From Henriciella sp. AS95 (GTDB lineage: Bacteria; Pseudomonadota; Alphaproteobacteria; Caulobacterales; Hyphomonadaceae), in NCBI RefSeq assembly GCF_038900055.1, contig NZ_JBBMQM010000001.1:2728001-2792000 (forward strand): a DNA stretch of 64,000 bases. Direction: 5' to 3'. Below the pieces are notes generated by a model. That model had not been told where the DNA came from, made no database searches, and saw nothing but the letters and a program-made list of their open reading frames with translations. This document shows, in pieces, positions 7,628-16,307 of this stretch. The translations under genes and the position numbers were made by a program. The first letter of the stretch is position 1. Each line of letters starts with the position of its first letter.

Positions 7628-8122
7628 TTACGCCGCGAGCTGGCTCGGTCCACCGGAGAACAGGCGGAATGGGTCGTCTTCTTCCGGGATCCTGCTCTTG
7701 AGAATGACGTCATGGCAAAGAATGAGCGAGCGCCCCGGATGGCCCGTGGCAAGCGGCAGCCGCAACCAGGAATGACGGTTCGACTGGCGCTCCAGAATGC
7801 CGCCCATTGGCCGCCCGGCTTCGGCCGCTGCCTTCAGCCCCAATGACCAGATGGAGGCCGCCTCACCGCTAAAGTCACGAAGATTGCGCCCTCCGGGCTT
7901 GGGCCCGAGGATGCTCAGCAGCTTCGATCCGACCAACCGAAACCATGCGTCTCCGCTTTCATCGATTTCGATCATCGAGATCGAAGACAGATGCGCGCGC
8001 AGCTGACCAGGATTGATATCCGAGCGTCTCGGCAATTCCAATCCGCCCTTGGCTGCGCGCCAATGGGACAGGATTTCCTTCTGTGCAGAAGTCAGAGCGT
8101 TAACACGAGATTCATTCAACAT
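7628..8122 (-). CDS. PAS domain protein (PAS_5-like)
   Basis: A 164-residue soluble protein consisting mainly of one PAS-type domain of the alphaproteobacterial PAS_5 group. The family opening is seen in ILSHWRAAKGGLELPRRSDINPGQLRAHL, split here by residues 18-46, followed by SMIEIDESGDAWFRLVGSKL. There is no output domain, so it may be a ligand sensor or adaptor. The start at 8122 follows a G-rich GGGGGTGG; a TTG 63 bases upstream would extend the protein by 21 polar residues but has no ribosome site. It is encoded between the DnaA-IV-like gene and MucR, all on the minus strand with separate promoters likely. Confidence 0.72.
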   Translation of the reverse strand: MLNESRVNALTSAQKEILSHWRAAKGGLELPRRSDINPGQLRAHLSSISMIEIDESGDAWFRLVGSKLLSILGPKPGGRNLRDFSGEAASIWSLGLKAAAEAGRPMGGILERQSNRHSWLRLPLATGHPGRSLILCHDVILKSRIPEEDDPFRLFSGGPSQLAA

Positions 8123-8291
8123 ATTGAGCCACCCCCGTGACGATTCGTTGGAATCAGGTGTGGCTGAATTCGAGTCCTGCTTCAAGTCTTAACTGAAGAA
8201 ATTATTAACTATAAATGCAGCCGCTTATCGTTTCGATGGCGTAACGTTCCGCGTTCAAAATATTCGTGTCGCGGACGACAAGTTTAGGCAA

Positions 8292-8708
8292 CTATTTGCG
8301 CCCGGTACCCAGACCCATTTGCTTAGCGAGCTTGGAGCGTTTGCGAGCATAGCTTGGCGCAACCATGGGATAATCATAAGGCAGACCCCACTTTTCGCGG
8401 TATTCTTCAGGGGTCATGTCGTATTTAGCGCGAAGATGACGCTTCAGGGATTTAAACTTCTTGCCGTCTTCCAGGCAGATGATGTGCTCATCCGTCACAG
8501 ATTTCTTTACCGCGACCGCCGGCTTGATCTCGGCGGCTGGCTGCGCGGCTTCACCCGACAGATTCGACAATGTCGCGTGGACATCCCGGATCAGATTGGT
8601 GAGCTCACTGCTTTGCACTGGATTGTTGCTCACATAAGCGGCGACGATATCGCTTGTGAATTCGAGTGCCTCACGGGCGGATGCCTTGTCTTCTACAGAT
8701 GCGTCCAC
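8292..8708 (-). CDS. MucR/Ros family transcriptional regulator, zinc-ligand-deficient
   Basis: A 138-residue MucR/Ros regulator that binds AT-rich DNA and acts as a global, H-NS-like regulator of surface and cell-cycle genes in alphaproteobacteria. The N-terminal oligomerisation part contains [14 protein letters not shown]. The prokaryotic zinc-finger region is [15 protein letters not shown] then [15 protein letters not shown], ending in the usual basic tail [11 protein letters not shown]. Compared with Ros (Cys-X2-Cys-X9-His-X4-His), Cys78 and His91 are kept, but the second cysteine is Asp81 and the second histidine is Tyr96. It should therefore fold without full zinc coordination, as known for the Ml proteins of Mesorhizobium. 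The AT-rich upstream region could support autoregulation (inference). Confidence 0.92.
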   Translation of the reverse strand: MDASVEDKASAREALEFTSDIVAAYVSNNPVQSSELTNLIRDVHATLSNLSGEAAQPAAEIKPAVAVKKSVTDEHIICLEDGKKFKSLKRHLRAKYDMTPEEYREKWGLPYDYPMVAPSYARKRSKLAKQMGLGTGRK

Positions 8709-8899
8709 GTTTTACTCCATCAATATACTGAAACTACGTCTCTCGAACGAATAGATTTAGATGTAAACAAGCGACAACAGATTTTGTTGCAGAAATATGC
8801 TTCGCGTTTCTACAGATAACTTATGTTAAACATGAACCGCACTCGCGAGTTCTGCGAAAGCGCCAATTCAACTTTTCCGAGAGCGCAATTAAACTGGAG

Positions 8900-10648
8900 C
8901 TAGCGGACAAAGAAGGCGATCATCAGGGCAAGTCCCAGCAGGACCACAGTCCACACCGCCATGCCGTCGAACAAGCCGCCCTTTGCCAAAGTGCCACGCG
9001 GGCTGAACGCTGCTTCAAGGCGAGAAAAGGCGCGGCCGCTAAGACCACCGAGCATGCCTGACATTGCCGGGCCAACCTTCGTCCACACCGTGCCGCTCCA
9101 CTTGGCGAAGCCATAGCCGATCTTCCGATAGATGATGTCGGTATCCAGGATAATGCCCCGCTTCTCCGGCGGATACGCTCCGACGCGCTGAAGCACGGCG
9201 AATGCGAACATGGCCAAGACCAGAAGCTGCATCTGCGTCAGGATGTGGTCCGCCGTATAAGGCTCATAGCGAACCGTATACGGGTCGTTGGCGTAAGGCA
9301 GGATCTTGTAGAGCCAATCAAAGCCGAAGCCAGGCAGGAAGGCCGGCAGGCCAACTCCGATACAGATGAAGGCCGCTGCGCCCATAGCGAGCAGCATGTT
9401 GAACGGCGCTTCTTTCGGCCGCTTCCCGCTATCGTGGCCAAAGAAGGCAAAGTACGGGATCTTGATGCCGGAGTGTTCCAGCACACCGGCCGATGCAAAG
9501 AGCAGCATCAACCAAGGGATCAGCGCGCCAATGCCCGCGACGGCGCTCATCGTCAGCGACTTGGAGACAAAGCCAGAGAAGAGCGGGAAAGCCGAGATCG
9601 AGGCGGCCCCGATCAAGCAGAACAGTGTTGTCCATGGCATGGTGCGGTAAAGACCGCCCAGCTCCGTCGCTTTCGCCGTGCCTGTGCGGTACAGGACAGC
9701 GCCCATGCTCATGAACAGAAGCGACTTGTACATGATGTGGCAGAAGGCATGGGCGGCAGCACCATTCAGCGCGAGCGGCGTGCCGACACCGATGGCGCAA
9801 ACCATGAAGCCCAGCTGGTTGTTCAGCGAGAAGGACAGAACCTTGCGAAGGTCATTCTCCACCACCGCAAAGAAGACCGGATAGACGGTCATGATTGCGC
9901 CGATCCAGATCAGGCTTGGTTCGCCTGCAAATGTGCGCGCCAGGGCATAGATGGCCAGCTTCGTCGTGAACGCAGACAGCACGACCGTACCGGTGACCGT
10001 CGCTTTTGGATAGGCGTCTGCCAGCCATGTATGCAGGAACGGGAAGCCTGCCTTGATACCAAAAGCGAGAAAGACGAGCAGAACACCGGGGTCACCCAGC
10101 TGCAATGCGCGAATGCTCATATCGCCTGTGTCGAAGAAGATCTGCATTGCGCCGAACAGCAGCAATACGCCCGACAGCACATGCAGACCAAGATACCGCA
10201 TGCCCGCTTTGTAAGCGGCGCGCGTACCGGATTTGAAAATCAGGAACACGGACGTCACCGCCGTCAGCTCCCAGAAGACAAACAGGCTGATGAAATCGCC
10301 GCAGAAACAGGCCGCAACAGCTGCCCCCATATAGGACATGCCCATACTGTCTTCGAGGCGGCTGTCATTATGCAGCGCATAGACAGCATTGATCAGCGCC
10401 GCGATCAGGAAGGCCAGTCCAAAGATGAAGGATAGCGAGTCGACCCGGTAAAGCACCATGTCGAAGCCCATCATTCCCATCGTCGCGATGTCGATGTCGC
10501 GAGGGGCAGCGAGCAGCATGAATAGCGCCAGGACGGGTGCGCCGAGGGCCAGTCCCTGACGGACGCGCTGAATAGGCGTGAGGCCGGCCAGAAGACCAGC
10601 CAGGATAAGGACGAGGCCCGGATTGATTGAGGAGATCAGCGCGTTCAT
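8900..10648 (-). CDS. Mrp-type antiporter subunit, NuoL/MrpA-N or MrpD-like (third copy)
   Basis: A 582-residue polytopic membrane protein of the proton-translocating NuoL/M/N family, and the last gene of the Mrp operon. The conserved channel residues are present: a Glu in SLFVFWELTAV and a Lys in FGIKAGFPFLHTWLADAYPKA. A late segment (TDIIYRKIGYGFAKW) and a final helix extend it beyond the usual MrpD length. It may take the place of the N-terminal half of MrpA, which is missing as a fused gene here. The start overlaps the stop of the preceding small gene by four bases, indicating translational coupling. Ion specificity cannot be read from the sequence. Confidence 0.88.
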   Translation of the reverse strand: MNALISSINPGLVLILAGLLAGLTPIQRVRQGLALGAPVLALFMLLAAPRDIDIATMGMMGFDMVLYRVDSLSFIFGLAFLIAALINAVYALHNDSRLEDSMGMSYMGAAVAACFCGDFISLFVFWELTAVTSVFLIFKSGTRAAYKAGMRYLGLHVLSGVLLLFGAMQIFFDTGDMSIRALQLGDPGVLLVFLAFGIKAGFPFLHTWLADAYPKATVTGTVVLSAFTTKLAIYALARTFAGEPSLIWIGAIMTVYPVFFAVVENDLRKVLSFSLNNQLGFMVCAIGVGTPLALNGAAAHAFCHIMYKSLLFMSMGAVLYRTGTAKATELGGLYRTMPWTTLFCLIGAASISAFPLFSGFVSKSLTMSAVAGIGALIPWLMLLFASAGVLEHSGIKIPYFAFFGHDSGKRPKEAPFNMLLAMGAAAFICIGVGLPAFLPGFGFDWLYKILPYANDPYTVRYEPYTADHILTQMQLLVLAMFAFAVLQRVGAYPPEKRGIILDTDIIYRKIGYGFAKWSGTVWTKVGPAMSGMLGGLSGRAFSRLEAAFSPRGTLAKGGLFDGMAVWTVVLLGLALMIAFFVR

Positions 10649-11031
10649 TCGTGCGGCTCCTCTCCGGCTGGCTCTTCCTCATCGTCGTAATAGGTCTCGT
10701 CGCGGCGCAGCAGCTTACCCAGCGGCCAGCCTGCCAGGACGACCAGCGCAAACGACCCAAAGCCCCACCAGGCATGGAAGGCCGTGATGCCGTCGATGTT
10801 GAAATAGGTGTGGCGGAAATGATGCCCTTCCGGAGCCATCGCTTCCAGCAGCGGCTCCACAAAGATCAGGAAGAGCGAAAGGAGGCCCAGCACCACAAAT
10901 ACAAGGTTTCCGGCCCACGGTTTCGATGTCCAGCCGAAGAGCAGCTTGGCGACACCCGATGTGTGGCTGTCATCAGGCAGCTCATGCTCGCCATGATCGC
11001 TCAGATGGGGCGGTGTCACATGATCGCTCAT
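10645..11031 (-). CDS. Small two-helix membrane protein inside the Mrp operon
   Basis: A 128-residue protein with a His-rich polar N-terminus (SDHGEHELPDDSH), two predicted membrane helices (about 43-65 and 87-107) separated by a short loop, and a strongly acidic tail (YYDDEEEPAGEEPHE). It overlaps the genes on both sides by four bases, so it is translated as part of the antiporter operon and probably belongs to or assembles the complex. I recognise no named Mrp subunit (A-G) in it. The His/acidic termini could bind a metal or act as a proton-collecting surface, which is speculation. Confidence 0.8.
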   Translation of the reverse strand: MSDHVTPPHLSDHGEHELPDDSHTSGVAKLLFGWTSKPWAGNLVFVVLGLLSLFLIFVEPLLEAMAPEGHHFRHTYFNIDGITAFHAWWGFGSFALVVLAGWPLGKLLRRDETYYDDEEEPAGEEPHE

Positions 11032-12509
11032 GGCTGGCCTCCGATGGCTGGCAAAAGGAAATCGTATAGCTCGCCCATGAGGAAGAAGAGCACGACGGTG
11101 CCCAGCGCCGTGAACACAGGCGCTGCGACGGTGAACATCGGTGCACCCTCAGGTCGCTTGTAGGGCGCAGGCTCCGGCGTACCGCGCGGCGGCATCAGCG
11201 CCAGGAATGCGATCGGCAGAAGATAGGCGATGTTGAGTAGCGAGGAGATGATCAAGACCCAGGCAACGTAGCCGTCGCCGGATTCGGCGGCCCCCAGCAT
11301 CAGCATCACTTTCGGCCAGCCGCCTGCCATCGGCGGAATACCAATGATGGAGAGCGAGCCAACCAGGAAGGCACCAAATACCCATGGCATGCGCCGGCCA
11401 AGCCCGCGCATCTGCGAAATCTCGGTCTTCCCCGTGGCGACATAAATGGCGCCCGCGCACATGAAGAGCGTGATCTTGCCGAACGCGTGAGCGGCAATCT
11501 GCAGGCTGCCGCCCATCATGCCGGCCGACGTCGCCAGCATGACACCGGCCGTGACGTAAGCAAGCTGGCCAACCGTCGAATACGCCAACCGGGCTTTGAG
11601 GTTGTCCTTGGTCAGCGCGATCAGCGATGCCACCACGATGGTGAAACAGGCCACACCCAGCACGAAATCACGCGCTGGCGTGTCTCTCAGCAGGTCATAG
11701 CCGAAAATGTAGAGGCCGACCTTCGCCATGGTGAACACGCCAGCCTTCACCACGGCCACAGCGTGCAGCAGCGCTGAAACCGGCGTCGGCGCAACCATCG
11801 CATTCGGCAGCCAGAAATGGACCGGCATCAGCGCCGCCTTGCCGATCCCGAAGGCGAACAGGATCAATAGCGCGCTCGCCACGACAGGCGTTACGCCATC
11901 AACGCCGTTGAGCAGACCGCCCGGCACAAAATCCATGCTGCCGGCGAGCGTATAGGTCCAGATGATCGCGACCAGAAACAGACCGATCGAGGTTGCCAGA
12001 AGCGTCATCAGATAGATGCTCGCCCCCCTGAGTGCGGCCTTGTCTTCCTTGTGCGCGACCAGCGGGAACGTCGACAGGGTCAGGACTTCGTAGAACACGA
12101 ACAGTGTGAACAGGTTTGCCGCCATCGCAACGCCCATCGCCCCCATGAGAGCAATGGCAAAGCAGATGTAAAAGCGCGTCTGGTTGCGCTCGCGGTTCCC
12201 ACGCATATAGCCGATGGAATAGAAGCTGTTGACGATCCAGAGGCCACTCGCAACCAGCGCAAACATGGCGCCGAGCGGCTCCATCTTGAACGCGAATTCA
12301 AGGCCCGGAACGGATGTGCCTAGCGACACTTCTGCCGGCATGTTACCGCCGACTGTTCCGGCGAGCCCGCAAGCCGTCACGAACAGTGCAGCGGCGCCGA
12401 GAAGCGTGACCCCTTCCCGCACGTCCGGCAATTTACCCGCGAAGAAAATGCCCGCCGCGGTCAAAAGCGGAAGGACCAAAGCTGCAATAATCAGACTCTC
12501 ACCGCTCAT
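11028..12509 (-). CDS. Mrp-type antiporter subunit D-like (second copy)
   Basis: A 493-residue NuoL/M/N-family membrane protein with about 14 helices. The key charged residues are retained: Glu in FTLFVFYEVLTLSTF and Lys in FGIGKAALMPVHFWLPNAM. The segment RGLGRRMPWVFGAFL is a typical cytoplasmic loop of the family. It begins four bases inside the end of the first mrpD-like gene and ends overlapping the small two-helix gene. The VHFWLPNAMVAPTPVSALLHA region is closer to NuoL/MbhH-type subunits than to classical MrpD, but by-eye ranking of the three paralogues is uncertain. Confidence 0.88.
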   Translation of the reverse strand: MSGESLIIAALVLPLLTAAGIFFAGKLPDVREGVTLLGAAALFVTACGLAGTVGGNMPAEVSLGTSVPGLEFAFKMEPLGAMFALVASGLWIVNSFYSIGYMRGNRERNQTRFYICFAIALMGAMGVAMAANLFTLFVFYEVLTLSTFPLVAHKEDKAALRGASIYLMTLLATSIGLFLVAIIWTYTLAGSMDFVPGGLLNGVDGVTPVVASALLILFAFGIGKAALMPVHFWLPNAMVAPTPVSALLHAVAVVKAGVFTMAKVGLYIFGYDLLRDTPARDFVLGVACFTIVVASLIALTKDNLKARLAYSTVGQLAYVTAGVMLATSAGMMGGSLQIAAHAFGKITLFMCAGAIYVATGKTEISQMRGLGRRMPWVFGAFLVGSLSIIGIPPMAGGWPKVMLMLGAAESGDGYVAWVLIISSLLNIAYLLPIAFLALMPPRGTPEPAPYKRPEGAPMFTVAAPVFTALGTVVLFFLMGELYDFLLPAIGGQP

Positions 12510-14041
12510 CGCGCACCTCCGATGAACAGGGCTTGCGCCGCATCATCCGCCAGGCCGGCTACGAAGTTGCCATTGATACCAATCCAGATATTGGCCAGCG
12601 CCAGCACCCAGAGCGGGACCAGCAGCAGCAATGGCGCTTCCCGGTGTCGTTTCTGTGGATTGTTCGGCGGCTTGAAGAACACGGCCTGCAGGATCCGGCC
12701 CATATAGATAACAGCCAGCACACTGGAGAACACAACCACAAGAGCCGCCCACCACCAGCCGCTTTCAAGCAGGGCGGAGACGAGTGCGAACTTCGACTGG
12801 AAGCCCGCGGTCAGCGGCACACCGATCAGCGACAGGCTCGCAATCGCAAAAGCCGTCATCGTCCATGGCGCGGACCGGCCGAGGCCTGCAAAGTCGTGGA
12901 TCCGGGAGCCCTGATAGGTCAGCACCACACCGGCCACCGCCATGAACAGCGCGCCCTTCATGAGCGCATGGTTCACCAGGTGGAACATGCCCGCCGAGAT
13001 ACCGGCCGCCGTCCCCAGTGAGATACCAAGCAGCATGTAGCCAACCTGCGCGACCGAGGAGTATGCCAGCGTCCGGCGGACATCCGTCTGGAAGATCGCC
13101 TGGAACGAACAGGCCAGCATCGCGGCAATGCCCATAGGGGTGAGAATGAGAGCGAGGCTGGCCCCCTCGAAGAGGTATTCGAGCGAAAAGACTGAAAACA
13201 GGAACCGGACCAGCGCGTATATCGCGACCTTCGTGGCCGTCGCCGCGAGGAACGCCGTCACAAAGCTCGGACTGTAGGAATAAGCGTTCGGAAGCCACTG
13301 GTGCAGCGGGAACATCGCCGCCTTGAGGCCGAGGCCGACAAGAATGAAGGCGAAGCCCACCTGAACCGCGCGGTTACCGCTCGTATCCTGCAGATGCAGG
13401 GCGAGGTCCGCCATGTTGAGCGTACCGGTCGCCGCATACAGAAAGCCGACGCCGACAATATAGAAGCTCGCGCCGATCGTGCCCATAAGCAGGTAGTTGA
13501 TCGCCGCCGGCAGCGCGCGGCGGTCTCGCCCTGCCCCCAACGCAACGAGGACGTAGGTCGCAATCGATGACAGCTCGAGAAACACAAACAGGTTAAACGC
13601 GTCACCCGTGATCGCGACGCCAAGCAGGCCCATAAAGCAGACCTGGAACGCGCCAAGGAACATGGCCCGCTTCTCTTCGCGGATTTCAGCCCGGATTGTC
13701 GGCCAGCCAAAAATACTGGTCAGGAAAGCTATGAAGCTGACCAACATCAGGATCAGAACGTTGAGCGCGTCGATGCGGAACTCGATGCCATAAGGCGGTT
13801 CCCAGCCACCCATTGCGTACGAGATGACCGCGCCGCCTTCGACGGAACGGACCTGCGCCAGCAAGATCAAGGACAGCAGCGTACAAAGCCCCGTGACGAT
13901 CATCGTCATGACCCAGGCCACACGACCGCTGCCGGGCAGGAACGCCGAAATCGGGCCAGCAAGAAGCGGCAGCACGATAATCAGCGCTGGCGCATGCGCT
14001 TCGGCCCAGGCCGGCGCAAGTTGCAGGATAAAATCAATCAT
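12506..14041 (-). CDS. mrpD: Monovalent cation/H+ antiporter subunit D (MrpD)
   Basis: A 511-residue proton-channel subunit that follows mrpC directly, in the place expected for mrpD. The conserved Glu sits in FNLFVFLELSSIATY and the channel Lys in LGLKAAMFPLHQWLPNAYSYSPS (about residues 235-257, with the family's PLHQWLP motif). The C-terminus carries RILQAVFF, as in other MrpD proteins. Length is typical (480-520). The start overlaps the mrpC stop by four bases. In Mrp complexes this subunit couples proton movement to Na+ or K+ export across the inner membrane. Confidence 0.9.
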   Translation of the reverse strand: MIDFILQLAPAWAEAHAPALIIVLPLLAGPISAFLPGSGRVAWVMTMIVTGLCTLLSLILLAQVRSVEGGAVISYAMGGWEPPYGIEFRIDALNVLILMLVSFIAFLTSIFGWPTIRAEIREEKRAMFLGAFQVCFMGLLGVAITGDAFNLFVFLELSSIATYVLVALGAGRDRRALPAAINYLLMGTIGASFYIVGVGFLYAATGTLNMADLALHLQDTSGNRAVQVGFAFILVGLGLKAAMFPLHQWLPNAYSYSPSFVTAFLAATATKVAIYALVRFLFSVFSLEYLFEGASLALILTPMGIAAMLACSFQAIFQTDVRRTLAYSSVAQVGYMLLGISLGTAAGISAGMFHLVNHALMKGALFMAVAGVVLTYQGSRIHDFAGLGRSAPWTMTAFAIASLSLIGVPLTAGFQSKFALVSALLESGWWWAALVVVFSSVLAVIYMGRILQAVFFKPPNNPQKRHREAPLLLLVPLWVLALANIWIGINGNFVAGLADDAAQALFIGGAR

Positions 14042-14589
14042 GCCGGATCAGCCTCACCGGGATGGTCCTCGGCATACTCTGCCAGGGCAACTTCAAGGTC
14101 CATTTCACGGATCTCGTCGCTTTCAATCGTGCCATAGGCTTCGCGGATGCGAACAACGATGGCGAGCCCAACCGCGAGCGTTGCCACACCAACCACAATC
14201 GCGGTCAGCATGAGCACGTGGGGCAGCGGATTGGAGTAGATATGCTCAAAGCCCTGGCCCGAAGCCGCAGAATGAGCCGCATCGGAAGCGCCCTGTGCCA
14301 CATTCGCAGCTTCATGCACCTCATCAACGCCGTGCGCCGCCGCAGCACCAGCCGCTTCGGCGCCGTGCTCGCCGCCATGTCCCTTCGCGTCCTTGCCGAA
14401 CAGAATTGGCGCGGTGCCACCATCAATGCGGCTGAGCGAGATGTAGAACAGAATGATGGACGTCTGGAAGATCGACAGGCCGACCAGTCGTTTGATGTAG
14501 TTGGTCGACGAAAACAGGATGTAGAGGCCGATCATCATCAGTCCGATGATGGCCCAGTAGTTTCCGCGCTCCAGGATGAATTCGACCAT
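14038..14589 (-). CDS. mrpC: Monovalent cation/H+ antiporter subunit C (MrpC), with a long loop insertion
   Basis: A 183-residue NuoK-like subunit. The first two helices (WAIIGLMMIGLYILF, LVGLSIFQTSIILFYISL) and a third (PHVLMLTAIVVGVATLAVGLA) are clear. Between helices two and three lies an extra Ala/His/Gly-rich stretch of roughly 60 residues (about 63-122: HGGEHGAEAAGAAAAHGVDE and onward). Most MrpC proteins are 110-130 residues without it. The C-terminus is acidic. It starts right after mrpB (TGGTAATGG junction) and its stop overlaps mrpD. The His-rich loop should face the periplasm or cytoplasm depending on topology; its role is unknown. Confidence 0.88.
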   Translation of the reverse strand: MVEFILERGNYWAIIGLMMIGLYILFSSTNYIKRLVGLSIFQTSIILFYISLSRIDGGTAPILFGKDAKGHGGEHGAEAAGAAAAHGVDEVHEAANVAQGASDAAHSAASGQGFEHIYSNPLPHVLMLTAIVVGVATLAVGLAIVVRIREAYGTIESDEIREMDLEVALAEYAEDHPGEADPA

Positions 14590-15041
14590 TACCAGTCCTC
14601 ATCCTTGATCTCGGTGACGCGACCGGCAAATGCGTAAAAAATCGACAGCATCGAGCCTGCCACAGCAAACAGCACGCCGAGTTCAACGAACAGGATGCCG
14701 TAATGCTGGCCGTGGTGACCGCCGGGCGGCTCATTGAACAGCACGTCATAGTCGAGATAATTGCCGCCCATCATGAGAGACCAGACGCCGACGCTCGCAT
14801 AGATGATGAAGCCCAGAGCCGACAGCGAGCGGGCAAACAGGGGCGGAACGGCTTTCATCGCCGGCGTGATGCCGAAAATCAGCGAATACAGAATGACGGC
14901 AACGGCAATGATGACACCGGCCTGGAAACCGCCTCCCGGGCTATAGTCACCATGGAAATGCACATAAAGCGCAAACAGCGAAATGATCGGAATCAGCGGC
15001 TTGGCGACGATGCGCAGGATGACGTGATGATCTGTTTTCAT
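14589..15041 (-). CDS. mrpB: MnhB domain antiporter subunit (MrpB)
   Basis: A 150-residue membrane protein with four helices and the MnhB hallmark HFHGDYSPGGGFQAGVI (about residues 28-44). The C-terminal part YGILFVELGVLFAVAGSMLSIFYAFAG also fits MrpB. A His/Gly loop, GGHHGQHYG, lies before the last helix. The start at 15041 has GGGGTGAGG upstream inside the end of the preceding gene and leaves a four-base gap; a longer upstream frame is out of character. It is part of the mrp operon and translationally coupled with its neighbours. Confidence 0.9.
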   Translation of the reverse strand: MKTDHHVILRIVAKPLIPIISLFALYVHFHGDYSPGGGFQAGVIIAVAVILYSLIFGITPAMKAVPPLFARSLSALGFIIYASVGVWSLMMGGNYLDYDVLFNEPPGGHHGQHYGILFVELGVLFAVAGSMLSIFYAFAGRVTEIKDEDW

Positions 15042-15045
15042 CGCC

Positions 15046-15642
15046 TCACCCCTTCTTCTTGTTCTTGTTACGGAGCGACGCCGACAGCGAACGCTCGCCG
15101 AAGCCGAGCAGCAGGATGACCGAAAGCGCAGCGGCAAACACCACGCCTGTCTCGCCCAGCGTATCGAAGCCCCGGTAGCTGGCCAGAACCGCCGTTACGA
15201 TGTTCGGAACGCCGATATCCTCCGGTGTACGATGAAGATAGTCCGTGCCGACATAGGTGTTGGCCGGGCTATTTGGATCACCAAAGGCTGGCAGGTCGAT
15301 CGTTGCATAGACGAGCATGCAACCCACTGCGATGACAGCGAGAAGCGGCACGATGTGCATGGCTCGAGGCTCGGGTTTGGCTGTCCGCGACGTCAACAGC
15401 ATGGCCCCGAGCAGCAGCGCCGTTGAAATGCCCGCACCGACTGCCGCTTCAGTAAACGCAACATCCACCGCATCCAGCGCAACAAACCAGGTCGCGGAGA
15501 TCAGCGAATAGACGCCGGACAACATCACAATCGCAAACAGGCTGCGCATGCGCGCGATCGCAACGCCAATCACAAACAGCAGGCCCAGCAGCACAACGTT
15601 GATGAGCGCAATCGCCAGGTCAGCGCCTTCATAACCCGTCAT
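15046..15642 (-). CDS. DUF4040/MbhD-MbhE domain subunit (stand-alone MrpA C-terminal part)
   Basis: A 198-residue membrane protein. The first about 85 residues form the DUF4040/MbhD unit, with RSLFAIVMLSGVYSLISATW and VDVAFTEAAVGAGIS as its signature. The rest matches the MbhE-like segment (IVTAVLASYRGFDTLGETGVVFAAALSVILLLG). In classical Mrp operons these domains are the C-terminal portion of the large MrpA protein; here they form a separate gene, as in hydrogenase-type (Mbh) operons. It sits one base after mrpG and four bases before mrpB. Confidence 0.87.
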   Translation of the reverse strand: MTGYEGADLAIALINVVLLGLLFVIGVAIARMRSLFAIVMLSGVYSLISATWFVALDAVDVAFTEAAVGAGISTALLLGAMLLTSRTAKPEPRAMHIVPLLAVIAVGCMLVYATIDLPAFGDPNSPANTYVGTDYLHRTPEDIGVPNIVTAVLASYRGFDTLGETGVVFAAALSVILLLGFGERSLSASLRNKNKKKG

Positions 15643-15643
15643 A

Positions 15644-16003
15644 TCAGTTCACCTCCCCGTCTTCGGGCTCACTGGTGCGGCGTCCGATCACAGGCTGGAG
15701 GCCAGCTGTGTGGGCTGCGTTTGCGAGCGCGTGAGACCCGGTCGGCCCCGTGAGGAACAGGAACAGCCAGATTGCGGCGAGCTTGAACACCACCAGCCAG
15801 GTCGGCGCCAGGAGGGCCATACCGACGATCAGAATGGTCGCCGAGCCGGTGTCGATGATACTGGCCGCATGGAGCCGCGTGTAGAAATCCGGGAAGCGCA
15901 AGACGCCGACTGTTCCAATGATCGCGAGCACAGCGCCGACCAGACAAAGGAATGCACCTAGAATCGGCTTGATCGCCAGAATGATGTCGAGGGCTTCACT
16001 CAT
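15644..16003 (-). CDS. mrpG: Monovalent cation/H+ antiporter subunit G (MrpG)
   Basis: A 119-residue three-helix protein. The MnhG/PhaG signature is GTVGVLRFPDFYTRLHAAS (about residues 29-47), followed by IDTGSATILIVGMALL and a final segment FLFLTGPTGSHALANAAH. The start lies eight bases inside the end of mrpF, and the stop is one base before the DUF4040 gene. Confidence 0.92.
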   Translation of the reverse strand: MSEALDIILAIKPILGAFLCLVGAVLAIIGTVGVLRFPDFYTRLHAASIIDTGSATILIVGMALLAPTWLVVFKLAAIWLFLFLTGPTGSHALANAAHTAGLQPVIGRRTSEPEDGEVN

Positions 16004-16307
16004 CTTCGCCTCCCTTGATACCGGTGCGCGGAGCTGTGCGGCGCATCAGCGGAACCTGGAAGGAACGGTAACGGAAGAATTTCAGGATCGCGATTGTCGA
16101 GACGAAGTTGATAAGCGCATAGAGCACTGAAATATCAAGAAAATCTGGCCGCCCAAGGACGAAGCCAAGCACGCCGATAAAGAGCACGGTCTTGGTGCCA
16201 AGCGAGTTCACCGCCAGAACGCGATCGTAAAGGGTTGGTCCCTTCAGCGCGCGGATCAGCATCAAGCCGATCGCGACGACCAGTGCGATGGCGGCAGCTC
16301 CGATCAT
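15996..16307 (-). CDS. mrpF: Monovalent cation/H+ antiporter subunit F (MrpF)
   Basis: A 103-residue three-helix protein with the MnhF signature LKGPTLYDRVLAVNSLGTK (about residues 21-39), then GRPDFLDISVLYALINFVST. In Mrp complexes MrpF and MrpG flank the cation pathway. The start overlaps mrpE by four bases and the end overlaps mrpG by eight. Confidence 0.92.
   Translation of the reverse strand: MIGAAAIALVVAIGLMLIRALKGPTLYDRVLAVNSLGTKTVLFIGVLGFVLGRPDFLDISVLYALINFVSTIAILKFFRYRSFQVPLMRRTAPRTGIKGGEDE

Noticed and set aside
9245..10435. A 396-codon open frame on the plus strand opposite the last mrp gene
   Set aside because: Its product is a run of charged, low-complexity residues with no domain. 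The minus-strand frame encodes a clear NuoL-family protein, and the antisense frame is a by-product of GC-rich codons.
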